Shown here: in pieces, positions 1 to 9,030 of the stretch | Layout: each line of letters begins with the position of its first letter | How positions within the stretch are numbered: position 1 is the stretch's first letter | Assembly: GCF_004339525.1 (NCBI RefSeq) | Contig: NZ_SMGE01000001.1 | Coordinates: forward strand, 3,968,001-4,032,000 | Length of the DNA stretch: 64,000 nucleotides | DNA from: Flavobacterium sp. 90 | Lineage (GTDB): Bacteria; Bacteroidota; Bacteroidia; Flavobacteriales; Flavobacteriaceae | Direction: 5' to 3' | Notes under the pieces: model-generated | Database searches by the model: none | What the model saw: only the letters and a program-made list of their open reading frames with translations | Told to the model about the DNA's origin: nothing | Position numbers and translations under genes: made by a program

Positions 1-2870
1 ATCGCGTCTTCGGTTTCTTTTTTGTTGGTAATATCAAAATAGATTCCACCTACAAATTCAATTTCGTCACCTTTTTTGATTACATCGCCAAATTCTTCTA
101 CCCAAATATATTCTCCTGTTTTTCGTTGAATTCGATATACATTATGAAGAGGCATTCCGCTTTGCAAATTATCAATCTGGCTATTAATTACTTCCTCTTT
201 ATCATCTGGATGAATTAGGGATAAAAAGGACAAATTGTTCTCAATAAACTCTGATTTTGAATAACCTGTTAAATTCAAAATTTCATCGTTAAGGAATATT
301 TTAGTCGAAAAAGCATCAAATTTGGATAAATAAACGGTTCCAGGGATGTTATTGGCTATTAATTTAAATTTTTCTTCACTTTCGAGAATTTTATTTTCAT
401 TCCGATTTCGCTCTAAAGCAGAGGAGATATTATTGGCAAGAACCTGAAAAATATAAATCTCTTCTTCAGACCATTTTTTTTCATTTGTACAATCATCAAA
501 ACCTATAAATCCGGTAAAAATATCGTTGATATAAAGCGGTAAAATCAATATCGATTTGATTTCGTTATCAATCAAAAGCTGCTTAAAAAAGGTGTCGTCA
601 AGCTTTCGCGTAAGCGTATTAAGAATTTTTTTGTTTTGAACAACACCGTAAATTTCTTTTAAATTATCTTCAGTAAGCTGTCTTAATGGAGTAATTTGAT
701 GTGTAACGCCGCTTTTGGACCATTTATATTTTTGACTGACGGTATTGGTTGTAAAATCTCTTTCATAATAATACATATGATCTACTTTGGCGGCTTTTCC
801 AATTAAATCATAAGTTTCCTGAAACATTTCCTGAGTCGTTTTGCTTAGCAAAAATTTCTCCGTACAAAGAGAAAGTGCAGATAATAATTGACTTTTAAAT
901 TCTAATTTACGCTCCGCTTCTAAACGCATTTGAGATGAAATAGCCAGCGAGATTACATCAGAAATTGTTCGGGCGTAATTAATGTCCTCATTGTCCCATT
1001 CTCTTTGTTCTTCTGTACTTTCAAAACAAACAACACCAGCCAATTGTCCGCTTAAAAATACCGGAACATCAAGCATTGATTTGATGTGATTTTTGGTAAA
1101 ATAAAGTTTCTGAAATTCAGAAGTTTCTAGCTTATTAAAAACATCCGGAGCATTAATAATGGCTTTGTTTTTTAAGGTTTCAAAATAAATTGGATACGAT
1201 TCTTTATCTAATATATTTTTGTCGCTTAATTTTTGATTGTCAACACTAAACAGGTTTTTGCAAGTGATTAAGTCTTTGTAATATTTCCAGAAACTTACCC
1301 GGTTTGTTTTGCTTACCGTTGCCGCTTCCTGAACAATATAATCAATAACGGTGTTTAAATTATCGTATTTACTAAAGTCTGTTGTCGATAGTTTTTTTGT
1401 CGAATTATTGTAGGCTTCAATTTTTTCAAGACGTCGTTTTTTCTCGTTTTCGATATTTCTAATCTCCGTAATATCTCTGGCGATTCCGGCAAAACCAACA
1501 GTTTCGCCAAGATCATTTTTGCGAACAATAATCTTTTGAGAAATCCATACCTCTAATCCATTTTTCTTTATAACCGGAAATTCTATCGTAGGGAAATTAT
1601 TTTCATTGATAACCAGATTTTCGTAAAAATCTACAGCACCTCTAATGTAATTTTCGTGAATAAAATTTGAATAATGTTTGGATATAATTTCATTTTCAGA
1701 ATAGCCTAAAATTGAAAATCCAAATTCATTAATAAAAGTAAAATGTCCGTTAGCATCAATTTCAAAAATAATATCAGTCGCGGTTTGAATTAGATTTTTG
1801 TATTGATCCTGAACATTAATTTGCTCAGTAACATCTTGACCAATACTGATAATTAGGTCTTCTGAGAATTTTTTATCCTTCCATTGAATGTATTTATATT
1901 CTCCATTTTTACTTTTTAATTTTCGAATATAAAGTTTGTTTTCCTGATAATATACAGGGAAATTATTTTCTATAAATCCTTCGTCTTTAGTGAGTTTCCA
2001 AAAGTCAAAACCCATTACTTCGTCTGGTAAATAGCCTAAAATAGAACTTACAGTTTCGCTGCAGAATAATATTGCACCTTTTTGATTTGTAGCAATTGTC
2101 AATGAATTTCCTTTATGAACAATTTCGTTGGCAAATCTAAAATTATCGCGATTGTTTAATAAAACGGCATATTTTACCTGATTGATAATGAAAATTAGAA
2201 TGCAGAAGTTAATTAGTAATACAGAAGATTTTATTGGAATTAAATGAAAAGTAACTGTTGTAAGAAGAAAAACAAAAACCAAAGCGACGAAAAACCAGTA
2301 GGTTCTTATTGGTTTTAGAATATTATACGAAAAGAAAAAGGAGATTAAAAATACAATAACCGGAACAACATCATTTGCAAGACGAACAATATTGTAGCAA
2401 ACATAGGTTATGTATATAAAGAAACAGAAGATGAAAATTTGCTGGATTCTATCTCGAAGCCATTTAACTTTGTCTGTTATTAAATAAATAAGGAGAACTG
2501 TGAAGCCAATGGAAACGTTTACGATAAGTAAACTCTTTGGTCTGATTTTAAAGATTTCATTAATTATTTCGATTACAATAACTGCAATCCCAAAGAATAA
2601 AATATACAATTGATATTCTTTACTTGCTGTTTCGGCTTCTTTCTTTTTTTCGATAAAATAACCAATTCTGGCTTTTATTCTAAAAAACTGATAGACCAAT
2701 AATGCCAAAAATCCCAAAAGGGATAATCCTAAGATGATGAGTTTAGGATTGTTGTAGAAAATTATATCAGAATTGTAAACATACCAATTTGTTATAATTG
2801 ATTTCAGGACATTGCTAATTAAAGCAATTCCTGAAATCAATGAATTGAAAAAACTACAGTTAGCTACCAT
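1..2870 (-). CDS. Membrane-anchored multi-PAS/GAF sensor protein (partial, C-terminus outside window)
   Basis: This frame stays open from an ATG at 2868-2870 to the left edge of the window, giving about 956 residues with the C-terminus missing. Residues 1-220 hold about seven or eight hydrophobic segments. They are followed by a PAS domain (about 243-347), a second PAS with PAC (about 357-463, ending in AGIARDITEI), two GAF-like domains (about 490-647 and 657-817) and a third PAS (from about 820, with HPDDKEEV and ending in GGIYFDIT). This is the layout of a hybrid sensor kinase or another multi-PAS signalling protein. The output domain lies beyond base 1, so kinase activity is inferred only. 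The frame is open upstream of the ATG, so the start could be a little earlier. Confidence 0.8.
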   Translation of the reverse strand, partial: MVANCSFFNSLISGIALISNVLKSIITNWYVYNSDIIFYNNPKLIILGLSLLGFLALLVYQFFRIKARIGYFIEKKKEAETASKEYQLYILFFGIAVIVIEIINEIFKIRPKSLLIVNVSIGFTVLLIYLITDKVKWLRDRIQQIFIFCFFIYITYVCYNIVRLANDVVPVIVFLISFFFSYNILKPIRTYWFFVALVFVFLLTTVTFHLIPIKSSVLLINFCILIFIINQVKYAVLLNNRDNFRFANEIVHKGNSLTIATNQKGAILFCSETVSSILGYLPDEVMGFDFWKLTKDEGFIENNFPVYYQENKLYIRKLKSKNGEYKYIQWKDKKFSEDLIISIGQDVTEQINVQDQYKNLIQTATDIIFEIDANGHFTFINEFGFSILGYSENEIISKHYSNFIHENYIRGAVDFYENLVINENNFPTIEFPVIKKNGLEVWISQKIIVRKNDLGETVGFAGIARDITEIRNIENEKKRRLEKIEAYNNSTKKLSTTDFSKYDNLNTVIDYIVQEAATVSKTNRVSFWKYYKDLITCKNLFSVDNQKLSDKNILDKESYPIYFETLKNKAIINAPDVFNKLETSEFQKLYFTKNHIKSMLDVPVFLSGQLAGVVCFESTEEQREWDNEDINYARTISDVISLAISSQMRLEAERKLEFKSQLLSALSLCTEKFLLSKTTQEMFQETYDLIGKAAKVDHMYYYERDFTTNTVSQKYKWSKSGVTHQITPLRQLTEDNLKEIYGVVQNKKILNTLTRKLDDTFFKQLLIDNEIKSILILPLYINDIFTGFIGFDDCTNEKKWSEEEIYIFQVLANNISSALERNRNENKILESEEKFKLIANNIPGTVYLSKFDAFSTKIFLNDEILNLTGYSKSEFIENNLSFLSLIHPDDKEEVINSQIDNLQSGMPLHNVYRIQRKTGEYIWVEEFGDVIKKGDEIEFVGGIYFDITNKKETEDA

Positions 2871-2963
2871 AGAATTCGGGGTATGTTGGTTTAGTAAAAT
2901 TGCATTTTTTGAAAGTTCTAAAAAGAGTAGGTTAAGCTCTTTTTTTACTTAGAAATTTCGTTT

Positions 2964-3758
2964 TTATTCAAAATCTGATTGTCCAATTGAGTCAATTACA
3001 TCTTTCTGTTCTTCTTCAGTAAAAATCGAGTAATAAGTCGCATATGTTACAGAAGTATTAAAAATAATAGTAAAAAGTACTCCAATACAACAACCAATAA
3101 GGCCAACCATAGAGCCAATTATACCAGTGATAAATAATGCGAAAATTAATAATGGACTTTTAGTTACTACAATTACACTTCCTTTTATAGCGTCTACAGC
3201 GCTTAAATTTCCAAAAACGACTAACGGAATTGCTATAAAAGTGAAAAAGGATATAAAAATTGAAATTGCATTTCCTAAAAGCATAATTCCAAAGCTCTCA
3301 ATAACGGCCGATATTGCATTACTTACTAATGCCAAAATTAAAGCCATGATAAATAACTGAGTAAAATAGGGTGCTTTGTAATACGTAAAAATGGTCGAAA
3401 CATTAAATTCTTCATCTTTATCTGCGCAATCTGCCATTTTAAGAAATCCAGCTCCAAAAGGGGCTAATAAAGCTGCAAATGCAGAAAAAGCACCAATAGA
3501 AAGAAGCTGCTCCAGATAAGAAAGCTTGTAATTTTCTAAATTCAGAATAAAATCTTTACTAATTGCTGCAACACCATAAAAGGTAACGGCTAATCCCATA
3601 GCAAGGACTGCCATGATAATTGTAAAAACCAATATAATAAGCCCGGAATAAAGTGCTATTTTTTTGTAGTTTTCGAAAGCGTAATTAAAAGTCGAACCAA
3701 AATCCAGGGTATATCCATTTCTTTTGATTTCTTCAATTTGGTCAAGTGTAGATTTCAT
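2964..3758 (-). CDS. Polytopic membrane protein of unknown function
   Basis: The 264-residue product has about six hydrophobic helices: one around residues 35-65, one at 85-110, a long pair at 133-185 and one at 203-235. Charged ends are present, including an acidic C-terminus (EEEQKDVIDSIGQSDFE). Proteins of this shape are common and uncharacterised in flavobacteria. I recognise no catalytic motif. It lies 93 bases upstream of the sensor gene on the same strand, so the two may be cotranscribed, but nothing shows a functional link. Confidence 0.7.
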   Translation of the reverse strand: MKSTLDQIEEIKRNGYTLDFGSTFNYAFENYKKIALYSGLIILVFTIIMAVLAMGLAVTFYGVAAISKDFILNLENYKLSYLEQLLSIGAFSAFAALLAPFGAGFLKMADCADKDEEFNVSTIFTYYKAPYFTQLFIMALILALVSNAISAVIESFGIMLLGNAISIFISFFTFIAIPLVVFGNLSAVDAIKGSVIVVTKSPLLIFALFITGIIGSMVGLIGCCIGVLFTIIFNTSVTYATYYSIFTEEEQKDVIDSIGQSDFE

Positions 3759-3877
3759 TATAAGTAAAATTGTTTTATATTCTTGTAAGTTAAGCTGTTT
3801 AATCTGACGTAAATATAATATTTTTAATCAATTCCTTATGATAATCTAAAAAACATTACGAAATCGTTTTTTTATAC

Positions 3878-5206
3878 TTACACCCAGTCTAATAGACGTT
3901 TAATTGAGGCCAATTTGTCTTTGTAAGGTGCATATCGCATTGGTAAATCGAGCCAATTTCCTTTTTTTACGATAGCTTTATGATGCGAGAAGATGTCAAA
4001 ACTTAATTGACCGTGATAAGCGCCAATGCCGCTATGACCAACACCGCCAAATGGTAATCTTTTGTTTGAAAAATGAACAACGGTATCGTTAATACATCCG
4101 CCACCAAAAGAATAAGTGGTAATTAGTTTTTTTGCAAAAGATTTATTTTCGCTAAAAACATAAAAAGCAAGCGGTTTTTCATATCGGCTAATTACATTTT
4201 GAAGATCGGCTCCGGTTTCGTAAGTAAGAATTGGTAAAATTGGACCAAATATTTCTTCTTGCATAACCAGACTGTCCAGAGTAGGTTCTTCTATTAATGT
4301 TGGAGAAATATAGAGCTTGTCCGCATCTGTTTCGCCTCCAAAAACTACTTTCTCTTTTTCGATCATACTGTCTAAACGAACCCAGTTTTTAGTATTGATA
4401 ATGCGGGCGAAATCCGGAGATTTTTCCATTTTTTTGCCGTAAGCTTTTATGATTTCTTCCATTAAAAACGAAAGAAAATTGACTTTCATGTTTTTCTGTA
4501 TCAAAATATAATCAGGCGCAATGCAAGTTTGTCCGGCATTTATGAATTTTCCCCAGACAATTCGTTTTGCTGCTAATTTTAAATTGGCAGTTTCATCGAT
4601 AATACAAGGATTTTTCCCGCCTAATTCTAATGTAATCGGAGTCAGATTTTCGGCTGCTGCTTTGGCGATTATTTTTCCAACAGAAACACTTCCGGTAAAG
4701 AAAATATAATCCCAGCGTTTTGCCAGTAATTTATTAGAAACTTCTACGCCGCCTTCAAAAACTTCAACGTGATTGACGTGAAAAGTTTTTTCGATAATTT
4801 TTGCAATTACTGCTGAAGTATGTGGTGTAAGTTCTGATGGTTTTAAGACAACTCTGTTTCCTGCAGCAACGGCAGAAATCAAAGGGCATAACGCTAATTG
4901 AAAAGGATAATTCCAGGGCGCAATGACCAAAACATTTCCGTAAGGCTCTTTAAAAATATAATCTGTCGAAGGAAAGTTAAGAAGAGAAGGCAAAATTCGT
5001 TTTGGTTTTGCCCAATTGTGAATGTTTTTTATGGTGTCTTTAAGTTCCGAAATGACATAATTCGTCTCTGTTAAAACCGCTTCAAATTCTGGTTTTTTAA
5101 AATCATCGTATAAAGCTTTTACAATTAAATCTTCGCTTTTTTGAATGTTATACAACAATTTTTTGAGCGTTTCTTTTCTGTATCCGATGTCGTTTTTATA
5201 GTCCAT
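3878..5206 (-). CDS. Aldehyde dehydrogenase family protein (short, class 3-like)
   Basis: This 442-residue protein is an NAD(P)-dependent aldehyde dehydrogenase that would oxidise aldehydes to carboxylates. The general-base glutamate is in ELGGKNP (E194) and the catalytic cysteine in FINAGQTCIAP (C228). APWNYPF near residue 96, KPSELTP near 122 and FTGSVSVGK near 170 are the cofactor-site motifs. The length and the lack of an N-terminal extension fit the compact class 3, fatty-aldehyde type. The substrate cannot be read from sequence. The gene stands alone between a membrane protein gene and a pseudouridine synthase gene. Confidence 0.93.
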   Translation of the reverse strand: MDYKNDIGYRKETLKKLLYNIQKSEDLIVKALYDDFKKPEFEAVLTETNYVISELKDTIKNIHNWAKPKRILPSLLNFPSTDYIFKEPYGNVLVIAPWNYPFQLALCPLISAVAAGNRVVLKPSELTPHTSAVIAKIIEKTFHVNHVEVFEGGVEVSNKLLAKRWDYIFFTGSVSVGKIIAKAAAENLTPITLELGGKNPCIIDETANLKLAAKRIVWGKFINAGQTCIAPDYILIQKNMKVNFLSFLMEEIIKAYGKKMEKSPDFARIINTKNWVRLDSMIEKEKVVFGGETDADKLYISPTLIEEPTLDSLVMQEEIFGPILPILTYETGADLQNVISRYEKPLAFYVFSENKSFAKKLITTYSFGGGCINDTVVHFSNKRLPFGGVGHSGIGAYHGQLSFDIFSHHKAIVKKGNWLDLPMRYAPYKDKLASIKRLLDWV

Positions 5207-5282
5207 TTTTATGATTCACTTGATTTTTGCCTATGCAAGTTAATCGATAAAAATTAAAAAATTAACAATTGTATCATAAAAA

Positions 5283-5972
5283 TCAAATCGCATTCCAAAT
5301 TGTTTCGTCTGGAGTAGGAGCAACAATGGTAATGTTTTCCTTAGAAACCGGATGTACAAAAACTAACTTTCTGGCATGAAGATGAATACCGCCATCAGGA
5401 TTACTTCGGTCAAAACCATATTTTAAATCTCCTTTTATTGGAGATCCAATTGCTGCCAATTGAGCTCTAATTTGATGATGGCGACCTGTGTGTAAATTAA
5501 TTTCTAATGCCACATAATTTTGAAGTTCTTTAATAATAGTATAATCCAAACTGGCAATTTTACTATCCGGAACTTCTTTTAAATGTGCTTTTGAAGTATT
5601 ATTTTTCTCATTTCTCTTGAGATAGTGAACCAATTTAGCCGTTTTTTCCTGAGGTTTATTTTTAACAACTGCCCAATACGTTTTTTGAGTTTCACGATTG
5701 CTGAACATTTCGTTCATGCGTGTTAAAGCTTTACTGGTTCTGGCAAAAACAACAATTCCGGTTGTTGGACGATCTAAACGATGAATCACGCCCAGAAAAA
5801 CATCTCCAGGTTTATTGTATTTGTCTTTAATGTATTCTTTTACAACGTCAGATAAAGGTTTATCTCCGGTTTTATCACCTTGTACAATATCGCCCACACG
5901 TTTATTAACCACAATAATGTGATTGTCTTCGTGTAGAACTTGGAGGTTTTCTTTATTGGAGATAATTTTCAT
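5283..5972 (-). CDS. RluA-family RNA pseudouridine synthase
   Basis: The 229-residue protein isomerises uridine to pseudouridine in rRNA or tRNA. The catalytic signature HRLDRPTTG starts at residue 64, with D67 the nucleophilic aspartate. The RluA-type motif LHTGRHHQIRAQLAAIGSP comes later. There is no N-terminal S4 domain, as in the shorter RluA/RluC-like members common in Bacteroidota. The target position is unknown. A tandem of intergenic repeats lies immediately upstream. Confidence 0.93.
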   Translation of the reverse strand: MKIISNKENLQVLHEDNHIIVVNKRVGDIVQGDKTGDKPLSDVVKEYIKDKYNKPGDVFLGVIHRLDRPTTGIVVFARTSKALTRMNEMFSNRETQKTYWAVVKNKPQEKTAKLVHYLKRNEKNNTSKAHLKEVPDSKIASLDYTIIKELQNYVALEINLHTGRHHQIRAQLAAIGSPIKGDLKYGFDRSNPDGGIHLHARKLVFVHPVSKENITIVAPTPDETIWNAI

Positions 5973-6027
5973 TTTAGAAGTATGTAGAAAATTTATATTT
6001 AGGATTGAAAATTGTATCGCTTAGATA

Positions 6028-6092
6028 TCTCGCAAAGACGCAAAGGCGCAAAGTTTAGATTTTATTCTTTGTGACTTTGCGTCTTTGCGAGA
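6028..6092. repeat. 18-bp inverted repeat, 'GCAAAGACGCAAAG' family
   Basis: The arms 6028-6045 and 6075-6092 are perfect reverse complements built on TCTCGCAAAGACGCAAAG. Related elements occur at 15509-15626 and around 63134-63203. The loop is about 29 bases. This looks like a dispersed palindromic intergenic repeat, and a role as mRNA end structure is possible. Confidence 0.8.
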
Positions 6093-6127
6093 AATAATTA
6101 TAATAACTTATTTAGTAGATTTAATAA

Positions 6128-6210
6128 ACCTCAGAACCTTTGTCCCTTTGCATCTTTGAACCTTTAAAAAAGCCTTAGAACCTTAGCAACTTAGAACCTC
6201 AGAACCTTAA
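6128..6210. repeat. Degenerate 'AACCTTTG/AACCTTAG' repeat block
   Basis: This AT-rich stretch is made of imperfect short repeats such as CCTCAGAACC, CCTTTGTCCC and CCTTAGAACC. The same vocabulary recurs, in either orientation, at 42160-42370, 42530-42580, 44885-44960, 48935-48975 and 49200-49275. It sits just downstream of panB. Confidence 0.6.
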
Positions 6211-6213
6211 AAA

Positions 6214-7032
6214 TTAATATTGTTCCCCGGAATTCGGGAAATCGCGAGATTTCACATCAGCTGCATATTGACCAATTGCTTTTGTCATTTCTTCATATAA
6301 GTTTAAGTAACGACGCAAGAAACGCGGACTGAATTCATTATTCATTCCTAACATATCATGAATAACCAAAACTTGTCCGTCAACGCCACCTCCGGCTCCG
6401 ATACCAATAACCGGAATTGAAATACTTTCGGCTACTTTTTGAGCTAAATCAGCAGGGATTTTTTCTAAAACAACTCCGAAACAACCAATTTTTTCTAATA
6501 ATTTGGCATCTTCGATTAGTTTTTCAGCTTCCTGATCTTCTTTTGCACGAACGCTGTAAGTACCAAATTTATAGATAGATTGCGGAGTTAAACCCAAGTG
6601 ACCCATAACTGGAATTCCTGCGTTTAATATTTTTTTGATTGATTCTTTAATTTCTTTTCCTCCTTCAAGTTTCACAGCGTGACCGCCACTTTCTTTCATG
6701 ATTCTAATTGCAGAACGCAAAGCTTCTTTTGGATCAGATTGGTAACTTCCAAAAGGTAAATCTACCACAACTAATGCTCTTTCGACAGCGCGAACTACAG
6801 ACGAAGCATGATAAATCATTTGATCTAAGGTAATTGGCAATGTCGTTTCGTGACCCGCCATAACATTTGATGCTGAATCTCCCACTAAAATCACATCGAT
6901 TCCTGCGGTATCAACAATTTTTGCCATTGTATAATCGTAAGCTGTTAACATAGAGATTTTTTCTCCGTTACTTTTCATTTCGATTAATGACTTTGTTGTG
7001 ATTCTTTTATAATCTTTTTTTGCTACTGACAT
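6214..7032 (-). CDS. panB: 3-methyl-2-oxobutanoate hydroxymethyltransferase
   Basis: PanB transfers a hydroxymethyl group from 5,10-methylenetetrahydrofolate to 2-oxoisovalerate, giving ketopantoate, the first step toward pantothenate and coenzyme A. The 272-residue length is standard. Diagnostic stretches are [35 protein letters not shown] with the metal-binding aspartate, [16 protein letters not shown] and VIGIGAGG. No other pantothenate gene is adjacent, so the pathway is dispersed here. A repeat block follows the stop codon. Confidence 0.97.
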   Translation of the reverse strand: MSVAKKDYKRITTKSLIEMKSNGEKISMLTAYDYTMAKIVDTAGIDVILVGDSASNVMAGHETTLPITLDQMIYHASSVVRAVERALVVVDLPFGSYQSDPKEALRSAIRIMKESGGHAVKLEGGKEIKESIKKILNAGIPVMGHLGLTPQSIYKFGTYSVRAKEDQEAEKLIEDAKLLEKIGCFGVVLEKIPADLAQKVAESISIPVIGIGAGGGVDGQVLVIHDMLGMNNEFSPRFLRRYLNLYEEMTKAIGQYAADVKSRDFPNSGEQY

Positions 7033-7190
7033 TTTGTTTTTTTTTGAAGGTGTAAAAGTATTGAATAATTATAGATTGAAATCAGCATTCGATAAATATT
7101 TCAACAGAAAATAGCTTTCCATCTTCAAATTCGAGGATGAACTCAATACTTTTCATTTTAATAGTAGAATAATATTGTAGTGATTTTTTT

Positions 7191-7280
7191 GCCACGAATT
7201 TCACGAATTTTCACGAATCACTATTTTAAGATCTGCTTTTGCAGATAAAAGAATTAGTGAAAATTCGTGTAATTCTTGGC
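7191..7280. repeat. Inverted repeat, 'GCCACGAATTTCACGAA' family
   Basis: The arms begin with GCCACGAATTTCACGAA and end with TTCGTGTAATTCTTGGC, imperfectly complementary around a centre rich in GCAGAT. The same family is seen at 12992-13088 and twice in 51402-51565. It lies between sdaA and panB, immediately after the sdaA stop in transcript sense. Confidence 0.75.
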
Positions 7281-7289
7281 TAACTTTTT

Positions 7290-8717
7290 TTAACAATCTG
7301 CCATATTTACAGCAATTGCCAATCCACCTTCAGAGGTTTCTTTGTATTTTGAATTCATATCTTTTGCCGTTTGCCACATCGTATTAATTACTTTGTCCAA
7401 AGGCACTTTTGCATTTTTAGAATCAGTTTCAAGCGCTAATTCTGCAGCATTTATGGCTTTTATGGCGCCCATTGTATTTCTTTCGATACACGGAATCTGA
7501 ACCAAACCACCAATTGGATCACAAGTTAAACCAAGATGATGTTCCATAGCGATTTCGGCAGCCATTAAAACCTGAGCAGGAGTTCCGCCCATTAATTCGC
7601 AAAGTGCCGCCGCCGCCATTGATGACGAAACACCAATTTCGGCCTGACAACCGCCCATTGCAGCAGAAATTGTAGATCCTTTTTTGAAAATACTTCCTAT
7701 TTCTCCTGCAACCATCAGGAATTGTTTGATTTCTTTTTCGCCTGCATTATGGTTTTCGATTACCAAATAATACATTAAAACAGCCGGAATTACACCAGCG
7801 CTTCCGTTTGTAGGAGCCGTAACAACACGACCCAAAGAAGCATTTACCTCATTCACGGCAAGTGCAAAACAGCTTACCCATTTTAGAATCTGGCGAAATT
7901 TTACTTCGGTTTTTCTAATTTCTTCCAACCAGCTTTGCGGATCTGAATAATTAGATAAACCTATTAAGTTTTGGTGCATATCAAAAGCTCTTCTGCGAAC
8001 GTTTAATCCGCCGGGAAGAATTCCTCCGGTATGACAACCAATGTACATACATTCTAACATCGTGTTCCAGATGCGCATTAATTCGGAGTGAATTTCGGCT
8101 TCCGGACGCATCGATTTTTCGTTTTCATAAACAATTTCTGAGATCGATTTGTTTTCTGAAATCGTATAATTTAAAAGCTCAACAGCATTTTGAATCGGGA
8201 AGGGGAAAGCGCATTTTATTTCCTCTTTGATTTTGGCATTTGTGCGTTCTTCTTTCACAACAAAACCTCCACCAATCGAATAAAAAGTAGACTCATATTC
8301 AGAATCATCTTCTTTATAAGCCGTAAATTTTAATCCATTTGCATGAAAGGGAAGAAACTCTTTATTGAAGACAATATCCTGAAGAAAGTAAAATGGAACT
8401 TTGAATTCGTTTGCCAGAATAATTTCGTTTGTATCTTCGATCGTTTTAATAATTCCTGCGATATTATCAACTGGAATATATTCGGGATCTTGCCCGCTTA
8501 AACCCAACATAACCGATAAATCTGTGGCGTGACCTTTTCCGGTTAAAGAAAGTGATCCGTACAAATCGACTTTTACTCGTTTAATCTGGTCTAAAATTGA
8601 CTCGTCTTTCAGCTCTTCCAAAAAACGTTCTGCGGCTCTCCAAGGTCCTAAAGTATGTGAACTTGAGGGACCAACACCAATTTTAAGCATATCAAAAACA
8701 GAGATACATTCTTCCAT
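7290..8717 (-). CDS. sdaA: L-serine ammonia-lyase, single-chain iron-sulfur type
   Basis: This 475-residue enzyme deaminates L-serine to pyruvate and ammonia. It carries the N-terminal beta domain ([20 protein letters not shown]) and the catalytic alpha domain in one chain. Cysteines in [14 protein letters not shown] and IPCIER are the expected 4Fe-4S ligands. The protein ends in NMADC, matching the C-terminal cysteine tail that inserts into the active site in characterised single-chain enzymes of this family. The start chosen gives the usual N-terminus. It competes for serine with the serine acetyltransferase far downstream, but no local link is visible. Confidence 0.96.
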   Translation of the reverse strand: MEECISVFDMLKIGVGPSSSHTLGPWRAAERFLEELKDESILDQIKRVKVDLYGSLSLTGKGHATDLSVMLGLSGQDPEYIPVDNIAGIIKTIEDTNEIILANEFKVPFYFLQDIVFNKEFLPFHANGLKFTAYKEDDSEYESTFYSIGGGFVVKEERTNAKIKEEIKCAFPFPIQNAVELLNYTISENKSISEIVYENEKSMRPEAEIHSELMRIWNTMLECMYIGCHTGGILPGGLNVRRRAFDMHQNLIGLSNYSDPQSWLEEIRKTEVKFRQILKWVSCFALAVNEVNASLGRVVTAPTNGSAGVIPAVLMYYLVIENHNAGEKEIKQFLMVAGEIGSIFKKGSTISAAMGGCQAEIGVSSSMAAAALCELMGGTPAQVLMAAEIAMEHHLGLTCDPIGGLVQIPCIERNTMGAIKAINAAELALETDSKNAKVPLDKVINTMWQTAKDMNSKYKETSEGGLAIAVNMADC

Positions 8718-9030
8718 TGCGTAATTTTTATTAAGACAAAGATAATTGAATAATGCAAAGATGATTTAATTTGAATTAGAAATCTTGCGATTTTGTTAAA
8801 ATAAATATTAAATTTTATTAATTTGGTAACGAAACAAATTTTATTGCTTAATATGCGGTTTTCGTGAAAAGTTCGCATTTTTTTTAGGTATTTTTGTAAA
8901 GAAGCAATCACTAAAGAATCCGATTTGGTTTAGAATAAATCGGTACATAATAACTTCTGAAATCTCATTTTAATTTCGAACCTCACTTTCGCGAAAAATT
9001 AAAATACCACAAAGAAGATAAAATTATAAT
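8718..9030. other. Divergent intergenic region, sdaA / antiporter
   Basis: These 313 bases separate two divergent genes and should hold both promoters. I see no exact TAnnTTTG element, no long palindrome and no convincing small gene. Confidence 0.5.

Noticed and set aside
8648..8911. Minus-strand 87-residue open frame overlapping the sdaA start
   Set aside because: It overlaps a secure gene in another frame and shows low-complexity content.
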